A stretch of DNA of 64,000 bases, from contig NZ_CP152413.1 of the NCBI RefSeq assembly GCF_038967635.1, positions 6,576,001-6,640,000 of the forward strand, written 5' to 3'. The notes below the pieces were generated by a model. It saw only the letters and a list, made by a program, of their open reading frames with translations, searched no databases and was not told the origin of the DNA. Made by a program: the position numbers and the translations under genes. Positions 17,890 through 25,773 of this stretch are shown piece after piece. This stretch comes from Bradyrhizobium sp. B124 (GTDB lineage Bacteria > Pseudomonadota > Alphaproteobacteria > Rhizobiales > Xanthobacteraceae). Numbering within the stretch: position 1 is the first letter of the stretch; each line of letters begins with the position of its first letter.

Positions 17890-18627
17890 TTGACCAGAGC
17901 CATCACCCTCGCCGCGCTGACCTGCTTCCTCCTCGCCGGCGCCGCGATAACAGCCATTTTGGGCCGTGACAGCCTGCCCGCGGCGCAGGCCGACATTGGT
18001 CCGGTCGCCAATCGCGCCAGCAAGCAGGACAAGCTTGCGGTCACGACGCTCGCGACGGCCGCCTTCGAGGCGCCACGGCCGGCCGAGCCTCCCGCCAGTC
18101 CGTCACCGCTCCTGCTGCGGGCGCAAGCCGCGATCCCGGGCGCGACCGATATTGTGCGCCAGGCCTATGCCTCCGCCGAGCCTGCCGATATCGGCCTGCC
18201 GAAGATCAATGACCCCGTCGATGCGGCCCAGCCGCAGATCGCCGAGCCCGCCGCACCGGCGCCGGCCGCCCCCGCCGCGCTGCCGAAGCCCAAGGCGGCC
18301 GCCAAGCCGGCGCCGCAGAAGACCTACGCCCTGCTCAGCGATGCGCAGATCGCCGGCATCAAGGATCGGCTCAAGCTGTCGTCATCGCAGGAGTATTACT
18401 GGCCGGCGGTCGAGACTGCGCTGCGCGCCGTCGCGCGCAAGATCCACGCCAAGCGCCAGGGCGATCCCGCATCGGGAACCATGCCGATCGATCCCGACTC
18501 CGAGGAAGTCCAGCAGCTGAAGTCGGCGGCGATGCCGCTGCTGTTCCAGCTCCGCGAGGATCAGAAGAACGAGGTCCGCTCGCTGGCGCGCCTGATCGGC
18601 CTCGAACGCGTCGCTTCGATGATCTGA
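17890..18627 (+). CDS. Exported protein with Ala/Pro-rich linker, unknown function
   Basis: A 245-aa protein starting at TTG (GGAG seven bases upstream) with an N-terminal membrane or signal segment (ITLAALTCFLLAGAAITAIL). An Ala/Pro-rich linker runs from about residue 60 to 145. The C-terminal domain of about 100 residues begins YALLSDAQIAGIKDRLKLSS and ends RSLARLIGLERVASMI; it is mainly helical with the pattern of periplasmic LTXXQ/CpxP-like repeats, though that link is weak. It likely acts in the periplasm or on its membrane face. It converges on the TIR gene. Confidence 0.65.
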   Translation: MTRAITLAALTCFLLAGAAITAILGRDSLPAAQADIGPVANRASKQDKLAVTTLATAAFEAPRPAEPPASPSPLLLRAQAAIPGATDIVRQAYASAEPADIGLPKINDPVDAAQPQIAEPAAPAPAAPAALPKPKAAAKPAPQKTYALLSDAQIAGIKDRLKLSSSQEYYWPAVETALRAVARKIHAKRQGDPASGTMPIDPDSEEVQQLKSAAMPLLFQLREDQKNEVRSLARLIGLERVASMI

Positions 18628-18634
18628 GCGCAAG

Positions 18635-18651
18635 GGTCGGCCGCGCCGACC
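18635..18651. terminator. Hairpin between convergent genes
   Basis: GGTCGGC-CGC-GCCGACC is a seven-base perfect stem in the 39 bases between the convergent exported-protein and TIR genes. It lacks a T run; a bidirectional 3'-end role is likely but not proven. Confidence 0.45.
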
Positions 18652-18666
18652 TGCTGTCGGCGTGTT

Positions 18667-20091
18667 CTAGTGGGCCTCCAGCGGACGCAGCTTGTCCACC
18701 TTGCCCTGGGTTTCGACCAGCAGTTGCTTCATGAAGTCCTTGTTGCGCTTGAGCCATGGCTCCAGCGTCTGCCGTACATCGCCCGGCGACTTCTTCTCGA
18801 TGGCCTGCGCAAGCCGGGTCTGAAACGTCCCCCAATCCTTGAACATCTCCTTCAAGAGAGAATCGTCGGAGATGTTGATCGTCGACTTGATATCGCCGAC
18901 GGTCTCGAGCTCGCGCATGTTGCCCTGTCGCAGGATCGAATCGAGGTTTTCCAGGCATTCGTGGTAGCGCTGCAGCAGATCGTCCCATCGCTTGGCGCTG
19001 AAATCATCGTCCAGGTTCTCGACCGCGTTGTACAGCGGCTCGAGAAACGACCATCGGAAGCGCCGCGCCAGTCGCAGCAGGATTGAGAGGAAGACGATGT
19101 CCTTCGGCATGTTCTGCGCGACCATCAGTCTTGGATCCTCGCTGAATGGCGGCATCGGCACGAAGATGATGACGACCGAGAACGGCGTGTTGTCGAGATA
19201 TTCGAGCCGGGCGATGACCGGTTGATACAGCTTCAAATCGCGGAAGATCGGACTGAGGACCTGCTCGCGGTTTCGCCGGCTGGCAATGTCCACGTCGGAG
19301 AACGAGTTCGCGACGTAGCTCGTCAACTCGTCGAGCCAGGCGCCACTGTCATACCGGTTTTGTGCGCTGAGCAGGTCGTCCCAGTCGAGATCAGCCGCGT
19401 CGGGGCCGGACAGCAGCGTGGTGGTGGCGGGATCCGCCTCCAGCCTGGCATCCGTCAGGAATCCGCGCGCACGGTCTGACGGCGGCAATGCCTTCAGCGC
19501 ATCGGCCTTCTGCCGGAACGACAATTCGTCGCTGAACACGATGCGAAGCCGCAGACGAAACAGCTCTTCCGGGCGGGTGATCTGCATGAACTGCGCGTGC
19601 AGGTCCTTCACCGCCTCGTTGAAGTCGCGGGCGTGATTGGCGTTCAGTTTCGGCCGCAGCGGCACGGCACCGAAGGTCGGCCGCACGAACAGATCTTCGA
19701 GAAACCGCCGGACCTCGTCCTCGCCGATCCCGTAAAACTCGTTCTCTGCCAGCATCGGAAACGAGGGTGTGCTATCGACCGAGAACCACAGCACCTTTGA
19801 CATGAGCTTCAGCGCGCGTTTGTAGCCATCGAACTGGGCGATCTCGGACGCGCACCACGTCCAGTTGTGCTCGGCATTGGTGTGAATGAAGATCAGGCAG
19901 TCGGCCTTCGCCGTGTTGTCGATCATCCATTGCCGCCATTCCGTGCCTCCGGGAATTTCCTCGCACACGAAGCATTCCACCGAACGCTGACCGTCCAGGC
20001 TGCTGAGATATTCGAGCCGCGCCTTCAACAGGCGCGCGAGAAATCTGTCTTCGGCGCGATGGCTGATAAAGACCGAGAAATCATTTGGCAT
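18667..20091 (-). CDS. TIR domain protein, candidate NADase effector
   Basis: A 474-aa protein. Residues 4-130 form a TIR (TIR_2) domain: FSVFISHRAEDRFLARLL at the start, then CLIFIHTNAEHNWTWCASE with WC at 79-80 and the likely catalytic Glu83. Bacterial TIR domains with this pattern cleave NAD+ in antiphage systems. The remaining 340 residues are a helical region of unknown family, a probable sensor or oligomerisation part. The ATG at 20091 is selected because the TIR fold begins right after it. It is divergent from a patatin/SLOG/TPR operon across a 398-base gap. Function in defence is inferred from domain and context. Confidence 0.8.
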   Translation of the reverse strand: MPNDFSVFISHRAEDRFLARLLKARLEYLSSLDGQRSVECFVCEEIPGGTEWRQWMIDNTAKADCLIFIHTNAEHNWTWCASEIAQFDGYKRALKLMSKVLWFSVDSTPSFPMLAENEFYGIGEDEVRRFLEDLFVRPTFGAVPLRPKLNANHARDFNEAVKDLHAQFMQITRPEELFRLRLRIVFSDELSFRQKADALKALPPSDRARGFLTDARLEADPATTTLLSGPDAADLDWDDLLSAQNRYDSGAWLDELTSYVANSFSDVDIASRRNREQVLSPIFRDLKLYQPVIARLEYLDNTPFSVVIIFVPMPPFSEDPRLMVAQNMPKDIVFLSILLRLARRFRWSFLEPLYNAVENLDDDFSAKRWDDLLQRYHECLENLDSILRQGNMRELETVGDIKSTINISDDSLLKEMFKDWGTFQTRLAQAIEKKSPGDVRQTLEPWLKRNKDFMKQLLVETQGKVDKLRPLEAH

Positions 20092-20489
20092 GGCAAAATC
20101 CGATCTGCATGAACTTGATGCGACGGCTGGCCGTGTCTCATCGGCCGAATGCCGCGGCTGCACGTCCTGCCGCGGACAGAATGATAGCTCGTCTCTGAAA
20201 TCTGCGATCGCCGGGCGCGAAAAAGAAAAACCGCCAGCCAGTGATGTATCTCACTATACCTTAGGGTGTGCCATGTGCAAGATACCCAGGGAACCGGCTC
20301 GCGATGCTTGTCGTGCTCCGATGCGGACTGGCTAAAATTTTTCGAAACTCAGCTGATGTGTCGATTTGAATGCATCGCTTCATTTCATGGCCTGGCGCCG
20401 TTCGCGCCTGGACGCACGACCAATTGAGCCTTCGGCCGTGATCGGTCGGCCGTATCGAGATCAGCAAAAGTCATAGTCGGGGGGCAATT
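20092..20489. promoter_or_regulatory. Divergent intergenic region of the TIR/patatin island
   Basis: This 398-base stretch without a gene is less GC-rich than its neighbours, with A/T tracts around 20220-20275 (gaaaaagaaaaacc, cactatacctta) and 20332-20350. Those are the likely promoters for the TIR gene (minus) and the patatin operon (plus). No tRNA, repeat family or inverted repeat was recognised. Confidence 0.45.
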
Positions 20490-21629
20490 ATGCCGAAGAC
20501 CAAGCAGCAGCATCTTGATCGTGAAGCCGGACCGAAGCGGATACTGGCGCTCGACGGTGGCGGCATTCGCGGCGTTCTGACGCTCGAATATCTGGCCGTG
20601 ATTGAGACGCAGTTGCGCGAGCGGTACAAGAACAACGACCTGCTGCTGTGCGACTATTTCGATCTGATCGGCGGTACCTCGACGGGATCGATCATCGCGG
20701 CCGGGCTCGCCTGCGGCATGACGGTGGACGCCCTGAAGAAGCTCTATCGCTCGATCGGCACGGACATCTTTCAGGAATCGTTCTGGCGGCGGGGGCTGCT
20801 GGCGCCGAAATTCAATTCCGACGCCTTGCAGCTCGCGCTCGATGCGCAGCTCGGCGCCGACACCGTGATCGGCGGCGATCGCATCCGCACCGGCTTGATG
20901 ATCATGACCAAGCGGCTCGATACCGGCAGTCCCTGGCCGCTGCATAACAATCCGGACGCGGTCTTTGCCAAGCAGGACGGCGCGTTGCGGCTGACCCAAG
21001 CGGTGCGCGCCAGCACCGCGGCGCCAACCTATTTCAAACCGGAGGAGATCACGATCTCGGCGCGCGACGGTCACACGGTCAACGGCGCCTTCGTCGACGG
21101 CGGCGTCAGTCCGTTCAACGATCCGGCTCTGCAACTCCTGATGCTCGCGGCACTCCATGGCCACGGCTTTCGCTGGCATACCGGCAAGGACAAGCTGCTG
21201 CTGATCTCGGCGGGTACCGGCGTATTCAGGTCGACCTACCCGACGGAGCAGATCCTTCACATGCCGGCGGCGGAGCAGGGCGTGCGCTCGCTGCAATCGC
21301 TCATGGACGATTGCAGCCGGCACAATCACGGCATGCTGCAATGGCTGACCAATTGCCTGACGCCGTGGCCGATCGATCGCGCGGTGACGGATATGATAGC
21401 GGACAGCCAGAACGGGCCGCAACTCGCGACCTATGCGCGCTACAACGTGCTGCTGGAAGCGGCTTGGCTGAAGGAGAAGCTCCGCATCGATCGGACGCCG
21501 GACGCGCTTGCGAAGGTCGCCGCAATGGACGACCCGAAGAACATGGATGAACTCGCCGGGATCGGACAGCTCGCTGCGAAGGAGCAGGTCAGGCCGGAAC
21601 ATTTCCCACAGGCCTTCGATCTCACGTGA
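20490..21629 (+). CDS. Patatin-like phospholipase, candidate defence effector
   Basis: A 379-aa lipid acyl hydrolase. The oxyanion-hole motif DGGGIRG is at 22-28, the nucleophile elbow GTSTG with Ser64 at 62-66, and the catalytic Asp203 in DGG (203-205). The domain ends near residue 265 and a helical tail of about 110 residues follows. GGGGGG precedes the ATG. Homologous patatins (CapV type) destroy membranes when switched on in CBASS and related conflict systems. It heads an operon with a SLOG-like and a TPR sensor protein and faces a TIR gene. Enzyme class is firm; the defence role is inference. Confidence 0.88.
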   Translation: MPKTKQQHLDREAGPKRILALDGGGIRGVLTLEYLAVIETQLRERYKNNDLLLCDYFDLIGGTSTGSIIAAGLACGMTVDALKKLYRSIGTDIFQESFWRRGLLAPKFNSDALQLALDAQLGADTVIGGDRIRTGLMIMTKRLDTGSPWPLHNNPDAVFAKQDGALRLTQAVRASTAAPTYFKPEEITISARDGHTVNGAFVDGGVSPFNDPALQLLMLAALHGHGFRWHTGKDKLLLISAGTGVFRSTYPTEQILHMPAAEQGVRSLQSLMDDCSRHNHGMLQWLTNCLTPWPIDRAVTDMIADSQNGPQLATYARYNVLLEAAWLKEKLRIDRTPDALAKVAAMDDPKNMDELAGIGQLAAKEQVRPEHFPQAFDLT

Positions 21630-21742
21630 TGCCGCGCGCAACGCGCGTCACGACACGCGGATCCCGGCTTCGACAAGGAATTTGGCTTCAGTTAAGTTCG
21701 TCACCTGGACACAATGATCCAATCATGAGTCGAGGTGCCGCG

Positions 21743-22327
21743 ATGGCCACGGAACAAGACGCCAAGTCACCGAACACGGTGGTTCTCTTCAGCGGTCACA
21801 TGATCGATGCGCCAGATCGAAAAACGCCACGCTTTCCACCGGACAAGGAGCCCGCGGCCGCCGCTGCGATTGCCGACGCACTTGCGAAGATCGGTGTCAC
21901 CAAAGGTGATCTCGCCATTTGCGGCGGCGCCTGCGGCGGCGACCTGTTGTTTGCGGAAGCCGCCCTCGCGCAGGGCATGCGGCTTGAAATCTATATTCCA
22001 TTCGACGAACCGACGTTCCTTGCCGGCTCGGTCGATTTCGCCGGCGGCAACTGGCGCGCGCGCTATTTCGCGGCGAAATCGAAGGCTACGCTACACGTCA
22101 TGCCCGACGAACTGGGGCCGCTGCCGGCCGGCGAGAACGCCTACGAGCGCGACAATCAATGGATGCTGGAGCGGGCCGCCCGGTTTGGCGACAAGAAGCT
22201 CGCCTTTGTCTGCCTGTGGAACGGCGAAGGCGGCGATGGACCCGGCGGCGCCAAGCACCTGATGGATGAGGCGGGGCGCAAGACGACGTGGGTTTACTGG
22301 CTGGATACGAGAAAATTATGGGACTAG
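21743..22327 (+). CDS. SLOG-like nucleotide-binding protein
   Basis: A 194-aa protein with a Rossmannoid fold. VVLFSGHMIDAPDR opens the domain, and a glycine-rich loop ICGGACGGDLLFAE lies at about 59-72, followed by LEIYIPFDEPTFL. This arrangement fits the SLOG/LOG-DprA-like group, predicted to bind or process nucleotide-derived ligands in bacterial conflict systems. GAGGTG sits five bases before the ATG at 21743; an ATG at 21725 and one at 21629 (overlapping the patatin stop) are in frame. It lies 113 bases after the patatin gene and 12 before the TPR gene. Family placement is from memory of the motif pattern. Confidence 0.7.
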   Translation: MATEQDAKSPNTVVLFSGHMIDAPDRKTPRFPPDKEPAAAAAIADALAKIGVTKGDLAICGGACGGDLLFAEAALAQGMRLEIYIPFDEPTFLAGSVDFAGGNWRARYFAAKSKATLHVMPDELGPLPAGENAYERDNQWMLERAARFGDKKLAFVCLWNGEGGDGPGGAKHLMDEAGRKTTWVYWLDTRKLWD

Positions 22328-22339
22328 GAGATTTCGAAA

Positions 22340-23680
22340 ATGCCGTCGTGTTTCATGATCATGCCTTACGGTCGCAAACCGACCCAGGCCGACCCCAAGT
22401 TTGGTCCGGCCGAGATCGATTTCAACGCGCTGTGGGATCGCGCCTACGTACCCGCCATCAAGGCACTCGGTTATCAGCCGGTGCGTGCCGACCAGGACAC
22501 CAGCGCATTGATCGTCAGTGAAATGCTGGAACGGATCTACTTCGCCGATCTCGTCCTGGCCGACATGACAATTCCGAACGGCAATGTCTATTATGAGGTC
22601 GGTATCCGCCACGCGTCACAGAAGACAGGATGCGTGCTGCTTGCGGCCGACTGGTCCAAGCAATTGTTCGATGTGGTGCAAATGCGAACCGTCCGTTATC
22701 CGCTGCCCGAAGGCGAGATCACCGAAGCGACCGCCGCCGCCATGCAGGCCGCGATTAAGGAGCCCATCAAGGCGCTTGCTGACGGGATTTCGCCGATGCA
22801 CCAGTCGATTCCGGGCTATCCGGACAAGGTTGATCCGCGCAAGGCGATGACGATGCGGAGCCAGCTCGCCGAGCAAGCCGCGTTTCAGACCAAGATACGC
22901 GCGGTGCGCGCGGCGCCCACGGATCAGCGCATGGCACGGGCCCAAGCGCTGATCGCGACCGAGGGAAATTCGCCCGCCACTTATGCAAAGGCGCTCGCTT
23001 TGTTGCTGATGCTGCGCGACTGCGTCAATGATGCCGCCGACTGGAACATCGTGCTGGATTTCATCGGCAAGCTTCCCGACCGCTTCTCCAACGAGCCTGA
23101 AGTGCAGGAGAATCGCGCATTTGCCGCGGCCCAGGCCGGCGACGACATCCAGGCCATTGCCGAGATCCAGACATTGATTGATTTCGCGGGACCGACGCCG
23201 GAGCGGCTCGGTTTGATGGGTGGCCGCCACAAACGCCTCGCCAGAGCCGCACCAGCCGGCTCTCCCGAACGCAAGCAGGAGCTAGAGAAAGCGATCGACT
23301 GCTATCAGCAGGGTATGGAGCTCGACCTTAACGCCTACTATTGCTCCAGCAATCTACCTCGACTCTATCGCACGCGGGGAAGCGCAGGCGATGAGGAGCG
23401 CGCGCAATCGGCACTGCGGCTGGTGATCGCCGCGTGCGAGCGGGCGAGGCGGATGCAGATCGCCGACGAATGGCTGCGCCCGACGCTGCTCGCCGCGGCC
23501 TTCGATCTCGGCGAGCCCGACAAGGCAGATGAACTTGCAGACGCCGTCATTGCCGAGGGCCCTGCCAGTTGGAAGGTGAATGCCGTGCTGGGAGATCTCG
23601 AAGACACCGTGGCGCATGTTGACGACGCCGCAAAGCGCGCACGGTTGTCCGCCATCATCGACAAGATCAAGACGGCTTAA
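22340..23680 (+). CDS. Deoxyribosyltransferase-like/TPR sensor protein (TRAFs-binding or TPR-S type)
   Basis: A 446-aa two-part protein. Residues 1-125 form a nucleoside-deoxyribosyltransferase/TIR-like Rossmannoid domain: FMIMPYG at 5-11, ADMTIPN at 74-80 and NVYYEVGIRHA at 82-92 with conserved Glu86. Residues 170-446 are helical repeats of the kind annotated as TRAFs-binding domain (DUF4071, also called TPR-S), for example EKAIDCYQQGMELDLNAYYC. AGGAG is nine bases before the ATG. In published comparative genomics such proteins sit with SLOG, TIR and patatin components in predicted immune systems. It would sense a signal or make the nucleotide that activates the effectors; this is inference. 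Confidence 0.75.
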   Translation: MPSCFMIMPYGRKPTQADPKFGPAEIDFNALWDRAYVPAIKALGYQPVRADQDTSALIVSEMLERIYFADLVLADMTIPNGNVYYEVGIRHASQKTGCVLLAADWSKQLFDVVQMRTVRYPLPEGEITEATAAAMQAAIKEPIKALADGISPMHQSIPGYPDKVDPRKAMTMRSQLAEQAAFQTKIRAVRAAPTDQRMARAQALIATEGNSPATYAKALALLLMLRDCVNDAADWNIVLDFIGKLPDRFSNEPEVQENRAFAAAQAGDDIQAIAEIQTLIDFAGPTPERLGLMGGRHKRLARAAPAGSPERKQELEKAIDCYQQGMELDLNAYYCSSNLPRLYRTRGSAGDEERAQSALRLVIAACERARRMQIADEWLRPTLLAAAFDLGEPDKADELADAVIAEGPASWKVNAVLGDLEDTVAHVDDAAKRARLSAIIDKIKTA

Positions 23681-23703
23681 CCGCGCGCTTCTTGCATTCG
23701 GCG

Positions 23704-24369
23704 TCAGCCCAGCCGCATCGACAGCTCGACGTCTTCGCCGAACGGCACCGACAAATAGCCGCTCGCCGGCGAGCGCACCCGTGCCAGATAGTCGGGGCTG
23801 TGGTCGGCATTGTCGGCGACGACGAAGGCGCCCGGCTTCAGGCGGCCCTCCACGAGATCGAGGATGTCGGGGTAGAGCGCCTTGGCGCCGTCGAGCAGCA
23901 CGAGGTCGATCGTATCGGGCAGATCGGCGCGCAATGTCTTGAGCGCATCGCCCTCGCGGATCTCGACCAGGTCGTCGAGGCCGCCGGCGGCGAGATTGTC
24001 CCGGGCGCGCGCCACCTTGGACGGCTCGAATTCGGATGTGATCAGCCGGCCGCCGCCATTGTCGCGCAGTGCGGCGGCGAGGTGCAGCGTCGAGATGCCG
24101 AACGAGGTACCGAACTCGACGATGTTCCGCGCCCGTGCGCCGCGCGCCAGCATGTAGAGCAGCGCACCGGTCTCGCGCGAGACCGCGAGCGGCACGTTGT
24201 TGAAGCGGCTGTAGAGCGTGCGGTAGTCGGTCCTGCTGCGCATCAGGCCCGCCTGCTCCTCGTCGGAAAGGTCGGCCACCGCGCGCCGGGTTTCTTCCCT
24301 CGCGGCGGAGGCTTGCGCGAACAGGCGGTCGAGCAGGCCCGCGAGCTCAGGTGAAATGAGGATGGTCAT
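23704..24369 (-). CDS. SAM-dependent O-methyltransferase
   Basis: A 221-aa class I methyltransferase. The SAM-binding motif I is NIVEFGTSFGISTLHLAAAL (about residues 84-103), followed by LITSEFEPSKVARARDNL, and IDLVLLDGAKALYPDIL, the segment with the metal-binding Asp typical of catechol-type O-methyltransferases. The end has VVADNADHSPDYLARVRSP. It is divergent from a TetR regulator gene at 24462 with 92 bases between them, so TetR control is likely. The methyl acceptor is unknown. Confidence 0.83.
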   Translation of the reverse strand: MTILISPELAGLLDRLFAQASAAREETRRAVADLSDEEQAGLMRSRTDYRTLYSRFNNVPLAVSRETGALLYMLARGARARNIVEFGTSFGISTLHLAAALRDNGGGRLITSEFEPSKVARARDNLAAGGLDDLVEIREGDALKTLRADLPDTIDLVLLDGAKALYPDILDLVEGRLKPGAFVVADNADHSPDYLARVRSPASGYLSVPFGEDVELSMRLG

Positions 24370-24423
24370 GTCGGTCTCCGGTCAAAAGCGGCGCATCCTT
24401 GCGCCCCGGCAGAAATACGAATA

Positions 24424-24442
24424 ATTAGTCGCATTCGCTAAT
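24424..24442. promoter_or_regulatory. Candidate TetR operator
   Basis: ATTAG-nine bases-CTAAT is an inverted repeat in the 92-base gap between the divergent methyltransferase and TetR genes, in an otherwise GC-rich context. Position and spacing suit a TetR dimer, but the arms are short, and this is only a candidate. Confidence 0.4.
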
Positions 24443-24461
24443 CGCATTCCCCAGGGCGTTC

Positions 24462-25094
24462 ATGACCGGACGACGAAGCTCTTCAATTTCCTCGCGAAAG
24501 CAGCCGCAACAGGCCCGCTCGGCCGAGCTCGTCGCGGCGATCCTCGATGCTGCTGTTCAGGTTTTGACGAAGGAGGGCGCGCAGCGTTTCACCACAGCAC
24601 GGGTGGCCGAGCGGGCCGGTGTCAGCGTCGGCTCGCTGTACCAGTATTTTCCGAACAAGGCGTCGATCCTGTTCCGGCTGCAGAGCGATGAGTGGCGACA
24701 GAACTCCAGCCTGCTGCGCAGCATTCTCGCCGATCGCACGCGGCCGCCATTGCAGCGGTTGCGTTCGCTGCTGCACGCCTTCATCCGCTCCGAATGCGAG
24801 GAAGCGGCGGTGCGCGTCGCGCTGAACGATGCCGCGCCGCTTTATCGTGATGCGCCCGAAGCCCGCGAGGCGCGCGCATCGGGCGAGCGCATCGTCGAGG
24901 TCTTCATGCGCGAGGCATTGCCGAAGGCATCCGACGCGGTCCGCGCGACGGCCGGCGATCTGATCACGACCACGATGAGCACAGTGGGCAAGGATTTTTC
25001 AGAAAGCCCGCGAAGCCAGGCCGAAATCGAGAGCTACGCCGATGCTATGGCCGATATGTTCTGCGCGTATCTGAAGAGTCTCGGAAAGCGCTGA
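24462..25094 (+). CDS. TetR/AcrR-family regulator
   Basis: A 210-aa repressor-type protein. The helix-turn-helix is FTTARVAERAGVSVGSLYQYFPNKASIL (about residues 45-72), the standard TetR pattern. The C-terminal ligand domain ends in ADMFCAYLKSLGKR. It is divergent from a methyltransferase gene, its probable target. The final 55 bases of this gene, stop included, recur at 25965 as an isolated fragment. That suggests a past duplication or an insertion that split a paralogue. Confidence 0.88.
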   Translation: MTGRRSSSISSRKQPQQARSAELVAAILDAAVQVLTKEGAQRFTTARVAERAGVSVGSLYQYFPNKASILFRLQSDEWRQNSSLLRSILADRTRPPLQRLRSLLHAFIRSECEEAAVRVALNDAAPLYRDAPEAREARASGERIVEVFMREALPKASDAVRATAGDLITTTMSTVGKDFSESPRSQAEIESYADAMADMFCAYLKSLGKR

Positions 25095-25104
25095 ACCGGG
25101 ATGC

Positions 25105-25254
25105 TCATAAGTAACGCTTGGCAGCCAGCAGGAATCCGAGAACGCCGCCGGTCACAGCGAAAACCGTCACGGCATTGCAGATGCTGACATAAGCGGCCGA
25201 CCAGCAGGAAACGGCCGTGGAAGCAGCTGCGACTTTCTTCGGTTTCTGAGGCAA
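25105..25254 (-). CDS. Possible 49-aa membrane protein
   Basis: A short frame on the minus strand from TTG with AGGA about ten bases upstream. The product has a Lys-rich start (PQKPKKVAAAST) and two hydrophobic stretches (SAAYVSICNAVTVFAV and GGVLGFLLAAKRYL), so it could be a small single- or double-pass membrane protein. It lies between the end of the TetR gene and a strong minus-strand terminator. It is too short to be sure of; conservation would settle it. Confidence 0.38.
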   Translation of the reverse strand: MPQKPKKVAAASTAVSCWSAAYVSICNAVTVFAVTGGVLGFLLAAKRYL

Positions 25255-25268
25255 GCCAATGCATTCCT

Positions 25269-25310
25269 GAAAAAAGGCGCCGCCACCAGGTCAACGCAGG
25301 TGACGGCGCC
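25269..25310 (-). terminator. Rho-independent terminator of the secreted His-rich gene
   Basis: Read on the minus strand, a 12-base stem GGCGCCGTCACC / GGTGGCGGCGCC (one G-T pair) with an 11-base loop is followed by TTTTTTC. It lies 80 bases past the stop of the gene at 25390. Confidence 0.88.
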
Positions 25311-25389
25311 CGTCTGAGGGCTTCAGGGCGAAACCCCGCCTCAGCGTAAATCGCGATGATGAACGGTTCGTATATCGCGTCGAGGTTCC

Positions 25390-25773
25390 CTAAAACGAAG
25401 CGTAAGCGTTTCGGAACGCGATGGCGCCTGCCAATGAGCGCGGCCGCGTGCGCACGGCATGTCCATCGTTACCGCTCTGGACGATCCACTGGCCGTTCTC
25501 GTGGCCCACGATCTTGCCGACGTGGTGACGCCAGACGACGATCGCGCCGACCGAAGGGCCGCCTGCATTGCTGCCGTATCGCGCCCAGGAGCGCGCGAGA
25601 TTGTATTGCGGGCCCGGGTCGCTGCCGACTTGGGTGCGCATGAACCACCCGCACCACGCAGCGGGGCGACCGGAATGGGCATGGTGTCGATGATGGTGAT
25701 GACGGCCGCGAGCTTCAGCAGCAGATGAAGCGAAGGCCAAAAGCACGGCGACAGCCGCGAGAGTTTTACGCAT
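25390..25773 (-). CDS. Secreted His-rich protein, TIGR02594/CHAP-like
   Basis: A 127-aa exported protein. Residues 1-22 form a signal peptide (TLAAVAVLLAFASSAAEA), followed by a His cluster (RGRHHHHRHHAHSGRP). The rest, AAWCGWFMRTQVGSDPG, ARSWARYGSNAGGPSVGAIV and HHVGKIVG, follows the order of TIGR02594/CHAP-like amidase domains: Cys in WCxxF, then G-x-I-V-V, then His in HVG. The chain is shorter than full CHAP enzymes, so activity is uncertain. AGAGGA lies nine bases before the ATG at 25773. A strong terminator follows. It sits inside a segment flanked by copies of the TetR 3' end. Confidence 0.7.
   Translation of the reverse strand: MRKTLAAVAVLLAFASSAAEARGRHHHHRHHAHSGRPAAWCGWFMRTQVGSDPGPQYNLARSWARYGSNAGGPSVGAIVVWRHHVGKIVGHENGQWIVQSGNDGHAVRTRPRSLAGAIAFRNAYASF

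Noticed and set aside
25034..25294. 86-aa minus-strand frame across the TetR gene end
   Set aside because: It runs antisense into the TetR gene and has Cys/Arg-rich shadow-like text; a shorter frame in another phase is the better candidate.
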